Shown: positions 7,733 through 14,505, counted from the stretch's first letter. The stretch: 21,138 nt of DNA from Vulcanimicrobiota bacterium (GCA_013289785.1 JABCZE010000002.1:1-21138), one strand, 5' to 3'. The notes: generated by a model not told the origin, from the sequence alone. Numbers and translations: made by a program.

Positions 7733-8798
7733 ACACGTCGCATTGTTGCCGGGCGATGGGATCGGCCCGGAGGTTATCGCGTGCGCCGCCGAGGTTTTGC
7801 GGCGCGTCCGGCCCGACGTCGAATGCACCGAGGCGCCGGTCGGCGGGGCGGCGCTGGGCGCCGGGCTCCCCGCGCTGCCGGTGGAGACGCGAGCGCTCTG
7901 CGATCGCAGCGATGCGATCCTCTTCGGCAGCGTCGGCCTGCCGCAGTACGACGGACTTCCTTTGGCGCAGCGCCCCGAATACGCGCTGTTTTTGTTGCGG
8001 CGCGACTACGAGCTGTACGCGAACTTGCGGCCGGTACGCGTCTTTCCGGGGCTTGAAGAGGCCTCGTCGCTGCGGCCCGAAATCGTGCGCGGTCTCGATC
8101 TGATCGTCGTGCGCGAGCTGACCGGCGGCATCTATTACGGGCAGCCGAAGGAACAGCGCACCGTGGACGGCGTCGACGAGGCGGTCGACACGATGATCTA
8201 TCGCGCACCCGAAATCGAACGGATCGCGCGCATCGCGTTCGATTTGGCGCGCGAACGGCGCAAGCACCTCACCTCGGTCGACAAGCAGAACATCTTGGAG
8301 ACGTCGCGCTTATGGCGACGAGTCGTCAGCACGATGTCGGCGGAGTATCCCGACGTTCGGCTGGAGCATCTACTGGTTGACAACGCGGCGATGCAGCTCG
8401 TTGCGCGGCCGGGAGATTTCGATGTGATCGTTACCGAGAATATGTTCGGCGACATCCTTTCCGACGAAGCTGCGATTCTCACCGGTTCGCTGGGGACGCT
8501 GCCCAGCGCCAGTATCGGCGCCGGCGGTTCGCCGGGGCGGCAGTTCGGCCTCTACGAGCCGATCGGTGGCACGGCGCCCGACTTGGCCGGCAAAGACGTC
8601 GCAAATCCAACCGCGGCGATTCTCTCGGCCGCGATGTTGTTGCGCCACAGTCTGGCCGACGATGCATCGGCGGCGCGCATCGAGCGCGCCGTGGACCGCG
8701 CTTACGCCGACGGTTTACGCACCGCCGAGGTGGCGCGATCCGGTGGCGCTGCGGTTTCGACGCGAGCCTTCACCCAAGGGGTCCTCGCGAGGCTTTAG
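7728..8798 (+). CDS. leuB: 3-isopropylmalate dehydrogenase
   Basis: NAD-dependent oxidative decarboxylation of 3-isopropylmalate in leucine synthesis. Motifs are LLPGDGIGPEV, RPVRVFPGL, ELTGGIYYGQPKEQRT, SVDKQNILETSRLWR, VDNAAMQLV, ENMFGDILSDEAA and YEPIGGTAPDLAGK. The start is unusual. Residues matching the family N-terminus (KHVALLPGDG) are present, but the only start-like codon before them is ATT at 7728, inside the divIVA stop region (ATTAA). The first ordinary start is TTG at 7743, which would lose most of the first beta-strand. I give the longer form. Neither start has a clear Shine-Dalgarno, so initiation may depend on divIVA termination. A leu gene in a division operon is also uncommon. 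Confidence 0.9.
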   Translation: MKHVALLPGDGIGPEVIACAAEVLRRVRPDVECTEAPVGGAALGAGLPALPVETRALCDRSDAILFGSVGLPQYDGLPLAQRPEYALFLLRRDYELYANLRPVRVFPGLEEASSLRPEIVRGLDLIVVRELTGGIYYGQPKEQRTVDGVDEAVDTMIYRAPEIERIARIAFDLARERRKHLTSVDKQNILETSRLWRRVVSTMSAEYPDVRLEHLLVDNAAMQLVARPGDFDVIVTENMFGDILSDEAAILTGSLGTLPSASIGAGGSPGRQFGLYEPIGGTAPDLAGKDVANPTAAILSAAMLLRHSLADDASAARIERAVDRAYADGLRTAEVARSGGAAVSTRAFTQGVLARL

Positions 8799-9161
8799 TT
8801 AGAGCGTCGTCGATTCGTCGGCGACCTTGCGGCCGATAAAATCGATGAAGCGCACGTGCAGCACCGCATGCGCGTGCGGATGGGCGGCACTCCAAGCCGC
8901 GCGCCAGCGCCGCAGGACGTCGCGCTGCATCGCGGCGACGGCGCCGTCGTCCATGTCGAGGTAGCTCTGCAGGTCGAGGCTGACGATCAGCGTCTCGGGC
9001 GAGCGAACGTCGAAGCCCATCACGACGCCGGGATACCGCGTTTTCAGCGGCGCAACTGCGGCGAGCTCGGCGCCGGTGGTGCGCTCCTGGGCCGAGGGCG
9101 AACTGCACCCCACGGCGAGCATCGCCACAACCGCACACGCGAGAAACCGCAGGCCGGCCAT
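8799..9161 (-). CDS. Small predicted lipoprotein of unknown function
   Basis: A 120-residue protein with a short signal peptide (MAGLRFLACAVVAMLAVGC) and lipobox LAVGC with Cys19, so it should be acylated and exported. The mature part contains VSLDLQSYLDMDDGAVAAMQRDVLRRWRAAW and ends IDFIGRKVADESTTL. It reads as a compact alpha/beta domain, but I do not recognise a family. Its TAA directly abuts the leuB TAG with no spacer. It diverges from the flgF-like gene across 44 bp. Function is unknown; a flagellar link is only positional. Confidence 0.75.
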   Translation of the reverse strand: MAGLRFLACAVVAMLAVGCSSPSAQERTTGAELAAVAPLKTRYPGVVMGFDVRSPETLIVSLDLQSYLDMDDGAVAAMQRDVLRRWRAAWSAAHPHAHAVLHVRFIDFIGRKVADESTTL

Positions 9162-9162
9162 C

Positions 9163-9196
9163 GTACGGAAACGATTCGGCTAAGCCGCTTGCGTAC
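9163..9196. promoter_or_regulatory. Nested inverted repeats between lipoprotein gene and flgF
   Basis: The 44-bp divergent spacer contains CGGCT-A-AGCCG (9177-9187) and an outer pair GTACG (9163-9167) and CGTAC (9192-9196). The two pairs are not concentric. They could be an operator for the divergent promoters or a hairpin; I see no recognisable sigma-28 promoter on either strand. Confidence 0.35.
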
Positions 9197-9205
9197 CATT
9201 CGGGC

Positions 9206-9772
9206 ATGGATGGAATCGAATGGGCCGCCAGTGCCATGGTCGCGGCTCGAACGCGGCTTGAAATCGCTACCGAGAACCTTGCCAACGTTTCGACCGACGG
9301 TTTCCGCCGCATCGACGCACGGGGCTTCCTGACCGCGCTGGGGGTAACGATTGCACGACGGACGTCGGGCGACGGCGGAGCGTTGCGCCACACCGGTCGC
9401 GATTTCGATCTCGCGATTCTCGGCCGAGGCGCGTTCCGCGTTCGCGACGCTGCCGGTCACGTGAGCGAGACGAGAGCGGGCGCGTTCATCCGCGAAGCCG
9501 ATGGAACATTGCACGATTACCGAGGGCGGGTCGTACTCGGGCTTCGCGGCGCGTTACGCGTTCCATCCGGCGGCGCCATCGATGCGAGCGCGCTGGGTCT
9601 GCCTGCGGCCAGCCGCGTGCAGAGCGGATTCTTGGAGGGTCCGGCAGTCGACGCGATCTCCCAAATGATCGACGTGCTTTCGGCGGAGCGCTCCTTTGAG
9701 AGTGCGGAAAAGGCCGTCGCTGCAATCGATGCCACGCGTCAGAAGTCGGCCGATACGGCGCGCGTGAAATAG
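9206..9772 (+). CDS. flgF: Flagellar basal-body rod protein, FlgF/FlgG family (short)
   Basis: Axial rod or hook-family subunit assembled through the flagellar export apparatus. The N-terminal rod signature (SAMVAARTRLEIATENLANVSTDGFRRID) and the C-terminal helix ending (VDAISQMIDVLSAERSFESAEKAVAAID) are both present, with the DFDLAILGRGAFRVR core between. At 188 residues it is shorter than usual FlgF/FlgG (about 240-260), mainly through a reduced middle D1/D2 region. FlgF is the best name because it directly precedes a full-length flgG (9-bp gap), but a generic rod protein is possible. The ATG at 9206 begins exactly at the conserved N-terminal helix. Confidence 0.85.
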   Translation: MDGIEWAASAMVAARTRLEIATENLANVSTDGFRRIDARGFLTALGVTIARRTSGDGGALRHTGRDFDLAILGRGAFRVRDAAGHVSETRAGAFIREADGTLHDYRGRVVLGLRGALRVPSGGAIDASALGLPAASRVQSGFLEGPAVDAISQMIDVLSAERSFESAEKAVAAIDATRQKSADTARVK

Positions 9773-9781
9773 AGATACAGC

Positions 9782-10510
9782 GTGGATCGCGCACTTTTTG
9801 TCGCCGCCAGCGGCATGGCGGCTCAGCAGCGGAATCTCGATACGATCGCCGATAATCTCGCCAATGCCGGCGTCGTCGGATTCAAGGGCTCGGCGCAAAC
9901 CTTTGCCGAGCTAGTCGCACCCGGTGGACAGGGGCTTGGAACCGTTGCGCTGGGTTCGCGCGTGCTCTTCGCTCAGGGTAAGCTGGCGCGAAGTGCCGGG
10001 CCGTTCGATCTTGCGATCGATGGTCCCGGCTTCTTTACGCTGCTCGACGGCCGCGGGCACAGCCTCTATACGCGAGACGGTGCGTTTTCGCGCAGCGCCG
10101 ACGGAACGCTGCGCAACGCCGGGAATTACCGGCTTGCGGGCATCACGATTCCCAGCGACGCCCTTGCAGTGACGGTCACCGGCGACGGAAGCGTTCGCGC
10201 AACTTTTACCGAAGGCGCGCGCACGCTCGGCCGTATTCGCCTCGCGGAGTTTACGGCCCCCGAGCATCTACGAGCGGTCGACGGCGCGATCTTCGAAACG
10301 ACGTCCGAGTCGGGAAAAGCGAAAGACGTCGTTGCGGGTTCGCCGGACGGTCCCAAGCTTCACTTCGGGATGCTCGAAGAGTCAAACGTCACGATCATCG
10401 ATGCGATGATGCAAATTCTCACCGCACAGCGCGCGTATGAGGCCAATGCTAAAGGCGTCCAAGCAGCGGATGAAATGCTTCGCATCGCCAACAACTTGCA
10501 ACGTGGGTAG
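9782..10510 (+). CDS. flgG: Flagellar distal rod protein FlgG
   Basis: Subunit of the distal rod connecting basal body and hook. It has the N-terminal rod signature (VAASGMAAQQRNLDTIADNLANAGVVGFKGS), FDLAIDGPGFFTLLDGRG, YTRDGAFSRSADGTLRNAGNY, and a C-terminal helix (LEESNVTIIDAMMQILTAQRAYEANAKGVQAADEMLRIANNLQRG). It is 242 residues. The start is GTG at 9782, encoding the usual M-x-R-A-L-F opening. The final 14 codons recur at 11497-11538 beyond an opposite-strand gene pair, indicating that something was inserted at this gene's 3' end; the gene itself remains complete. Confidence 0.93.
   Translation: MDRALFVAASGMAAQQRNLDTIADNLANAGVVGFKGSAQTFAELVAPGGQGLGTVALGSRVLFAQGKLARSAGPFDLAIDGPGFFTLLDGRGHSLYTRDGAFSRSADGTLRNAGNYRLAGITIPSDALAVTVTGDGSVRATFTEGARTLGRIRLAEFTAPEHLRAVDGAIFETTSESGKAKDVVAGSPDGPKLHFGMLEESNVTIIDAMMQILTAQRAYEANAKGVQAADEMLRIANNLQRG
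10469..10510 (+). repeat. flgG 3'-end repeat, left copy (functional end of flgG)
   Basis: Encodes DEMLRIANNLQRG plus stop. It matches the right copy at 11497-11538 at 36 of 42 bases, and every difference is synonymous. It is the left boundary of the VOC-RidA insertion. Confidence 0.9.
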
Positions 10511-10536
10511 CGGGGAAGAACTCGACAGCGGTGGGG

Positions 10537-10914
10537 TTAGCACTCGGCGATCGCGGCGATGGAAACTTTGAGCCCTGGTATGCGCGCCGGCAATTTAGCG
10601 CCTTGCCGAGCCGGCGGATCGCTCGGAAACCATCGCACCCACTCCTCGTTCATGCCGGCGAAGTCGTTCTCGTCGGCGAGCACGACGGTCGCACTGACGA
10701 TGCTGTCCATCGAAGTGCCCGCTGCTTCCAAGATAGCGGAAATATTTGTCAGACACTGGCGAGTCTGCTCCTGAATCGTCGTTCCCAGGATCTGACCGGT
10801 TTTGGGGTCTGCGGGGGCGGTACCGGAGACAAATACTAGTCCGGCGGCTTTGACGGCCTGGCTGTACACCGGCGGCGGCTTAGCCGCATGGCTCGTGTAG
10901 ATAATGTTGCGCAT
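10537..10914 (-). CDS. RidA/YjgF-family protein, atypical active site
   Basis: RidA-like trimeric cytoplasmic protein; classical RidA hydrolyses reactive enamine/imine intermediates from PLP enzymes. Family features are VYSQAVKAAGLVFVSGTAPADPKTG, the TNISAILEAAGTSMDSIVSATVVLAD region, and the terminal strand with the conserved Arg in PARIPGLKVSIAAIAEC. The Glu of the usual IEAIA ending is replaced by Ala (SIAAIA), so canonical deaminase chemistry is doubtful and another RidA subgroup is likely. I chose the ATG at 10914 because MRNIIYTSHA aligns with usual family starts; ATG at 10932 is the alternative, 5 bp after the VOC stop. It is co-directional with the VOC gene and opposite to the flagellar genes. 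Confidence 0.85.
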   Translation of the reverse strand: MRNIIYTSHAAKPPPVYSQAVKAAGLVFVSGTAPADPKTGQILGTTIQEQTRQCLTNISAILEAAGTSMDSIVSATVVLADENDFAGMNEEWVRWFPSDPPARQGAKLPARIPGLKVSIAAIAEC

Positions 10915-10937
10915 GCTCGACACATTTTGCATGCCGG

Positions 10938-11393
10938 CTATTTATCCATCCGGTGATGGCAGACTTCTAGGCGGTTCCCCAGCGGATCTTCAAAGAAGAC
11001 CGCATAGAACGTCGGATGGTGTTGCGCGAAGTAGGCGGGGCCATCTACGTTTTGCCCGCCGTGCGCGCGTACGACTCGGGCGACCTCATCGACGAAATCG
11101 GTGCTGGGCGCCGCGAATGCAATGCGCGTCGCCGTCGGGCGCGCGTCCGGGTCTTCGAACACGTTGAAGAAATCCGCCCGAACGGTGCCGTAGCGCCGCG
11201 TGTATCCGTAGCGCGCGACGCGGACCATCGTGGGCTCGGTACCGAACAGCGGCATCAGCGCGTCGTAGAATGGTCGCACGGCAGCGGCGTCACTAACGCG
11301 AAAGTCGATGTGGCTGAAGAGCGGAAACGCGTAACGCTCGAAGTAGCGGGTGCGCTCTGCGCGCAGGTCTTCGTTCAAGTCCATTTCGCGCAC
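10938..11393 (-). CDS. VOC-family (glyoxalase/bleomycin-resistance fold) protein
   Basis: A 151-residue vicinal-oxygen-chelate fold protein. FPLFSHIDFRVSDAAAVRPFYDALMPLFG gives the first beta-alpha-beta unit with a metal-ligand-type His, and YAVFFEDPLGNRLEVCHH gives the C-terminal strand with the usual Glu. Substrate cannot be told; VOC proteins include isomerases, dioxygenases and antibiotic-binding proteins. The GTG at 11393 is favoured by a GAGGAG Shine-Dalgarno seven bases upstream. It is the first gene of a two-gene unit with ridA, inserted between flgG and the flgJ-like gene. Confidence 0.85.
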   Translation of the reverse strand: MREMDLNEDLRAERTRYFERYAFPLFSHIDFRVSDAAAVRPFYDALMPLFGTEPTMVRVARYGYTRRYGTVRADFFNVFEDPDARPTATRIAFAAPSTDFVDEVARVVRAHGGQNVDGPAYFAQHHPTFYAVFFEDPLGNRLEVCHHRMDK

Positions 11394-11496
11394 GGCTTCA
11401 CTCCTCGCGATTCCATCCCTTTGCGGGAGGCTCGCGGCCTTTGTTCATCCGTCAATGGCGAGATCACCTTGCGGCAACAATCAACCGGTAGGATCC
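11394..11496 (-). promoter_or_regulatory. Leader region of the inserted VOC-RidA unit
   Basis: This 103-bp stretch lies between the VOC start and the displaced flgG end. It carries the GAGGAG Shine-Dalgarno next to the VOC GTG and must hold the promoter if the unit has its own. TTGACG on the minus strand is a possible -35, but no good -10 lies at the right distance. No coding signal is seen. Confidence 0.45.
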
Positions 11497-11538
11497 GATG
11501 AAATGCTGCGAATCGCCAACAACCTCCAGCGTGGATAG
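11497..11538 (+). pseudogene. Displaced duplicate of the flgG 3' end (14 codons)
   Basis: Reads DEMLRIANNLQRG-stop, identical in protein to the end of flgG. Six bases differ (Leu CTT/CTG, Arg CGC/CGA, Leu TTG/CTC, Gln CAA/CAG, Gly GGG/GGA), all synonymous. It has no flgG body upstream; before it is unrelated sequence reading PVGS. Its stop overlaps the flgJ-like GTG by 8 bp, which is the arrangement expected for an original flgG-flgJ junction. I interpret it as the original or an incoming gene end left by insertion of the VOC-RidA segment. Confidence 0.88.
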
Positions 11539-11725
11539 CGTTACCGCGCGACGCGCCGGCGAGATGCTCGAGTCCGTCCTGCTTGCCCCCGTGCTTCGCC
11601 CGCTGGTCGCGGGTAACGGCATGCTCGGCGATTACGAACTGGAACTCTTGGCCCAAGAGATAGCGCATACCGATGGCGGGGGATTTGCGGCCATGATCGC
11701 CTCGAGCTTGGAGCGCGCTCGATGA
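11531..11725 (+). CDS. flgJ: FlgJ-like rod-binding protein (N-terminal domain only)
   Basis: A 64-residue protein resembling the rod-binding (FlgJ N-terminal) domain: RAGEMLESVLLAPVLRPL followed by LGDYELELLAQEIAHTDGGGFAAMI, matching the family pattern of a helix, a short loop and a Gly-rich LA-type helix. There is no muramidase domain, as in the many species with split or minimal FlgJ. The GTG at 11531 overlaps the displaced flgG stop, implying ancestral coupling to flgG. Its TGA overlaps the sigma-factor ATG (ATGA at 11722). The family call rests on a short region. Confidence 0.72.
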   Translation: MDSVTARRAGEMLESVLLAPVLRPLVAGNGMLGDYELELLAQEIAHTDGGGFAAMIASSLERAR

Positions 11726-12396
11726 ACGCCGGCGACCGCGACGAACAGATCCGAAGCCTGCTGCCGATCGTGAAAAGGCTGGCGCGACGGCTTAAACGGC
11801 TCGTCCCGAGCTTCGATCTCGACGATCTGGTCGGCGACGGATCGATTGGCTTGATCCGCGCCGTCGACTCCTTCGATCCGTACCGCGGGCCGCAGCTCGA
11901 CGACTACGCGCGACGCCTCGTCGTCGGCGCGATGCTCAACGGAATCCGCCGCATGGATCCGGTATCCGAGCGAGCGCGCCGAATCGTACGCGACGGCGAG
12001 AACCAGCGATACGCGATCGCCGCCACCGCCGGTTCCGTTCCGACGTCAAACGAGATGGAGCAGCGGTGTCCCGGTTATCACCGTGCCGTTGCCGCGGCCT
12101 ATCGCGGTCAGCCGCTCTCGCTCGATGCGCCGCTGCCGCTGGGAGAATCTTTGGTGAACGACTGGAGCGACGACCCGGCTAGGATCGTGGAACGCCAGTC
12201 CGAAAGCGCGCAGCTCGCGGAGCTTGTGTCGGGCCTGCCCCGGCGCCAGCGCGAGGTCGTGCTGCTACATTACTTTCATGGAAACTCGTTGCGCTCGGTT
12301 GGGAGACGTTTGGCGATCTCACCGCAGCGCGCGTCGCAACTGCACTTGAGTGCGATCGCCAAGCTCAAACGGGAGTGCCGTGCTTCGCCGTATTGA
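11722..12396 (+). CDS. fliA: FliA/WhiG-type (sigma-28 family) RNA polymerase sigma factor
   Basis: Alternative sigma factor, probably directing late flagellar genes. Region 2 is LLPIVKRLARRLKRLVPSFDLDDLVGDGSIGLIRAVDSFDP followed by LDDYARRLVVGAMLNGIRRMD, matching the FliA/WhiG pattern. Region 4 is LVSGLPRRQREVVLLHYFHGNSLRSVGRRLAISPQRASQLHLSAIAKLK, a helix-turn-helix. It is 224 residues, close to FliA. The ATGA overlap with the flgJ-like gene places it in the flagellar operon. A sporulation- or development-type sigma of the same family is possible, but flagellar context favours FliA. No anti-sigma FlgM was recognised nearby. Confidence 0.88.
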   Translation: MNAGDRDEQIRSLLPIVKRLARRLKRLVPSFDLDDLVGDGSIGLIRAVDSFDPYRGPQLDDYARRLVVGAMLNGIRRMDPVSERARRIVRDGENQRYAIAATAGSVPTSNEMEQRCPGYHRAVAAAYRGQPLSLDAPLPLGESLVNDWSDDPARIVERQSESAQLAELVSGLPRRQREVVLLHYFHGNSLRSVGRRLAISPQRASQLHLSAIAKLKRECRASPY

Positions 12397-12685
12397 GCTC
12401 GATGAAACGCCCGCCGCGCTCGCCTCGCGCCTCGAAGCGGGGCGCTCCGAGGCAATCGTTCCGGCCGTTGCCGAGGCCGAGCTCGAGACGGCGCTGCTGC
12501 CGCAGGACCATCCGCGCTGGGTAAAGGACGCAGTTGCCGTCTCGCAGCGAGCGCGGGAGCTTATCGGCAAACTGCGCCCCGTCGTCGTCCACGTCCTTTC
12601 GTTTTGGGATCATCGAATTCGTTCGATTATGGTTGGCAACCGCTGCGTTGCGGTGGATCCGAGCGGCTGCTATCGCGCCTCTTGA
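12380..12685 (+). CDS. Small conserved-looking protein of unknown function after the sigma factor
   Basis: A 101-residue frame starting GTG at 12380, with GGGAG just upstream and a 17-bp overlap with the sigma-factor end. The sequence is acidic and helical at first (LRRIELDETPAALASRLEAG, VAEAELETALLPQDHP), then basic and hydrophobic (AVSQRARELIGKLRPVVVHVLSFWDHRIRSIM), ending CVAVDPSGCYRAS. I do not recognise a family. A flagellar chaperone or anti-sigma role would be only a guess from position. The Shine-Dalgarno and coupling support a real gene. Confidence 0.6.
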   Translation: MLRRIELDETPAALASRLEAGRSEAIVPAVAEAELETALLPQDHPRWVKDAVAVSQRARELIGKLRPVVVHVLSFWDHRIRSIMVGNRCVAVDPSGCYRAS

Positions 12686-12739
12686 GTTTGCGCGAGGCGG
12701 GGCGCGAGTTTGCACTCGTTCGGTCTGCATGCGGAGCAC

Positions 12740-12856
12740 TTAGTGCAGGTGGGCTGCGACGGCGATTGCGACCGTTGCAGCTCCGACGATGATGAAGTAG
12801 GTCAGACCTTGTGCGAATATCAGGACGTCGTGAATCTCTTTACGCTGACGTTGCAT
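12740..12856 (-). CDS. 38-residue single-pass membrane protein
   Basis: Short gene starting ATG at 12856 and ending TAA at 12740. The start is preceded by GAGGAGG eight bases upstream, the strongest ribosome-binding site in this region. The protein begins with a charged segment (MQRQRKEIHD), followed by about 25 uninterrupted hydrophobic or small residues (VLIFAQGLTYFIIVGAATVA...), and ends HLH: a single membrane helix with the positive end first, suggesting N-in orientation. It follows gpmI by 86 bp on the same strand as the glycolytic operon. Family unknown. Confidence 0.7.
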   Translation of the reverse strand: MQRQRKEIHDVLIFAQGLTYFIIVGAATVAIAVAAHLH

Positions 12857-12942
12857 CGTGGGACCCTCCTCTGGGCCGTCCCCGCTATGCTCTCACACGT
12901 TCCTGAACGCCACCGTAAGGGCGCCTGTGAGTTGTATGAATT
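12849..12942 (-). other. Spacer between gpmI and the small membrane-protein gene
   Basis: Contains the GAGGAGG ribosome-binding site and weak GC-rich dyads (around CGCC...GGCG) after gpmI, without a following T-run. I see no convincing terminator, so readthrough from gpmI into the small gene is possible. Confidence 0.4.
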
Positions 12943-14505
12943 TTACCGGGCTTCGAAAAGATTGCGTCCGGTCATTTGTGCGGGAATCGGAAGCCCCATA
13001 AGGCGCAGCAAGGTCGGCGCGACGTCGCCTAGCTTACCGCCGGAGGCCAAGCTTCCATGCAAGCCGTTGGCGATAAGGACGAACGGAACCGGGTTGGTCG
13101 TGTGCGCCGTGAGCGGATTGTTCTGCTCGTCGAGCTTCGTTTCGGCGTTGCCGTGATCGGCGGTGATGGCGAGCAGCCCGTTTGCGCGAAGTGTCGCCTC
13201 GACCAGCCGCGACAGACATTCGTCGATGATTTCGACGGCCTCGATCGTCGGTTGCCATTTGCCGGTATGACCGACCATGTCGGCATTGGCGTAGTTCATC
13301 ACGATCGCGTCGTAACGGCCGCTGTCGATCGCGTTGACGGCGGCGTCGGTAATCTCTCGCGCGCGCATGGCTGGTGCGAGGTCGTAGGTTGCTACCGTTC
13401 GGTCCGACGGGATCAGCTCGCGGTCTTCACCCTCGAACCGATCCTCACGCCCGCCGTTAAAGAAGTAGGTGACGTGGGCGTACTTCTCGGTTTCAGCAAG
13501 TCGCAACTGGCGTAAGCCGGCTGCGGCGAGGACTTCGCCGAACGTCCCGTGCTGCGGCCGCGGTCCAAAGAGTACCGGATTGGTGTAGTTCTCGTCGTAC
13601 TTCGTCATCGTGGCGAAGTACGGATCCTGGTACGTCTTACACGCGAACTCCTCGAAGCCACCGTTGTAGTAGAGCGTCGTTCCGGCGTCGAACGCGGTCG
13701 TCAACTGCCGCGCGCGGTCGGGGCGAAAGTTGAAGAAGACGAAGGCGTCGCCGTCTTCGATCGGTCGCGGCTCCCCGACGATCGTCGGCAGCACGAACTC
13801 GTCATCCTCGCCGCGCGCGTAACCATCGCGAACGGCGGCGAGCGCGTCGACGGCGCGGAACTGCGCGCGACCCTCCGCCAGCAGGTCGTACGCCGGCTTC
13901 GTACGCTCCCAACGCGCGTCGCGATCCATGGCGTAGTAGCGTCCCACGATGCTGGCGATCGCTCCGGGGCGATTGACCGCGGCAAGTTTTGCTTCTAATT
14001 GTTCAACGTAGCTGATCGCCGAACGCGGCGGTGTGTCGCGCCCATCCAGGAAGCAGTGGACGGCAACCGGCACGCCGGCTGCGACGGCGGCGTCCAGCAG
14101 CGCGAAGAGGTGGACGATCGAGCTGTGCACTTGCCCGTCGGAGAGCAGGCCCATCAGGTGGAGCGTTCCGCCGGTTGCCGACACATGCGCCAGCGCCTGC
14201 CGTAAAGTTCCGTTCCTAGCAAACTCGCCCGATGCGATCTCGGCGTCGATCAGCGTCACGCCTTGCGGCACCACGCGCCCGCTGCCGAGGTTCATATGGC
14301 CGACTTCGCTGTTGCCCATCACGCCCGGTGGAAGACCTACCGCTTCGCCGGACGCTTGCAGCGTCGTATGCGGATAACGGTCGAAGAGCGCCCGCCAATG
14401 CGGCAGGCTTGCCGCCGCGATCGCGTTGCCGTGAGTCGCATCGCGGCATCCCCAGCCATCGAGCACGCACAAGATGACAGGCCGGTACTGCTCTCCCTGT
14501 GTCAT
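12943..14505 (-). CDS. gpmI: 2,3-bisphosphoglycerate-independent phosphoglycerate mutase
   Basis: Mn-dependent interconversion of 3- and 2-phosphoglycerate in glycolysis. From ATG 14505 it is 520 residues, normal for iPGM. Motifs: CVLDGWG (Asp16), GVMGNSEVGHMNLGSGRVV with phospho-acceptor Ser66, HCFLDGRDTPP, SIVGRYYAMDRD, NFRPDRARQL, MNYANADMVGHTG and ITADHGNAE. The frame is open upstream to 14751, but that part is antisense-like translation inside tpiA and is rejected. The ATG overlaps the tpiA stop (ATGA). Both lie in a dispersed 24-bp repeat that supplies the start codon. It is the last enzyme of the gap-pgk-tpiA-gpmI run. Confidence 0.96.
   Translation of the reverse strand: MTQGEQYRPVILCVLDGWGCRDATHGNAIAAASLPHWRALFDRYPHTTLQASGEAVGLPPGVMGNSEVGHMNLGSGRVVPQGVTLIDAEIASGEFARNGTLRQALAHVSATGGTLHLMGLLSDGQVHSSIVHLFALLDAAVAAGVPVAVHCFLDGRDTPPRSAISYVEQLEAKLAAVNRPGAIASIVGRYYAMDRDARWERTKPAYDLLAEGRAQFRAVDALAAVRDGYARGEDDEFVLPTIVGEPRPIEDGDAFVFFNFRPDRARQLTTAFDAGTTLYYNGGFEEFACKTYQDPYFATMTKYDENYTNPVLFGPRPQHGTFGEVLAAAGLRQLRLAETEKYAHVTYFFNGGREDRFEGEDRELIPSDRTVATYDLAPAMRAREITDAAVNAIDSGRYDAIVMNYANADMVGHTGKWQPTIEAVEIIDECLSRLVEATLRANGLLAITADHGNAETKLDEQNNPLTAHTTNPVPFVLIANGLHGSLASGGKLGDVAPTLLRLMGLPIPAQMTGRNLFEAR

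Noticed and set aside
10469..11538. Classical transposon with target-site duplication
   Set aside because: The flanking copies are 42 bp and differ at six synonymous sites, there are no terminal inverted repeats and no transposase or integrase, so a simple transposition is not supported.
12698..12725. CGAGT-TTGC-ACTCG hairpin as a terminator for the flagellar operon
   Set aside because: Stem of only five pairs and no real T-run; kept out of the annotation.
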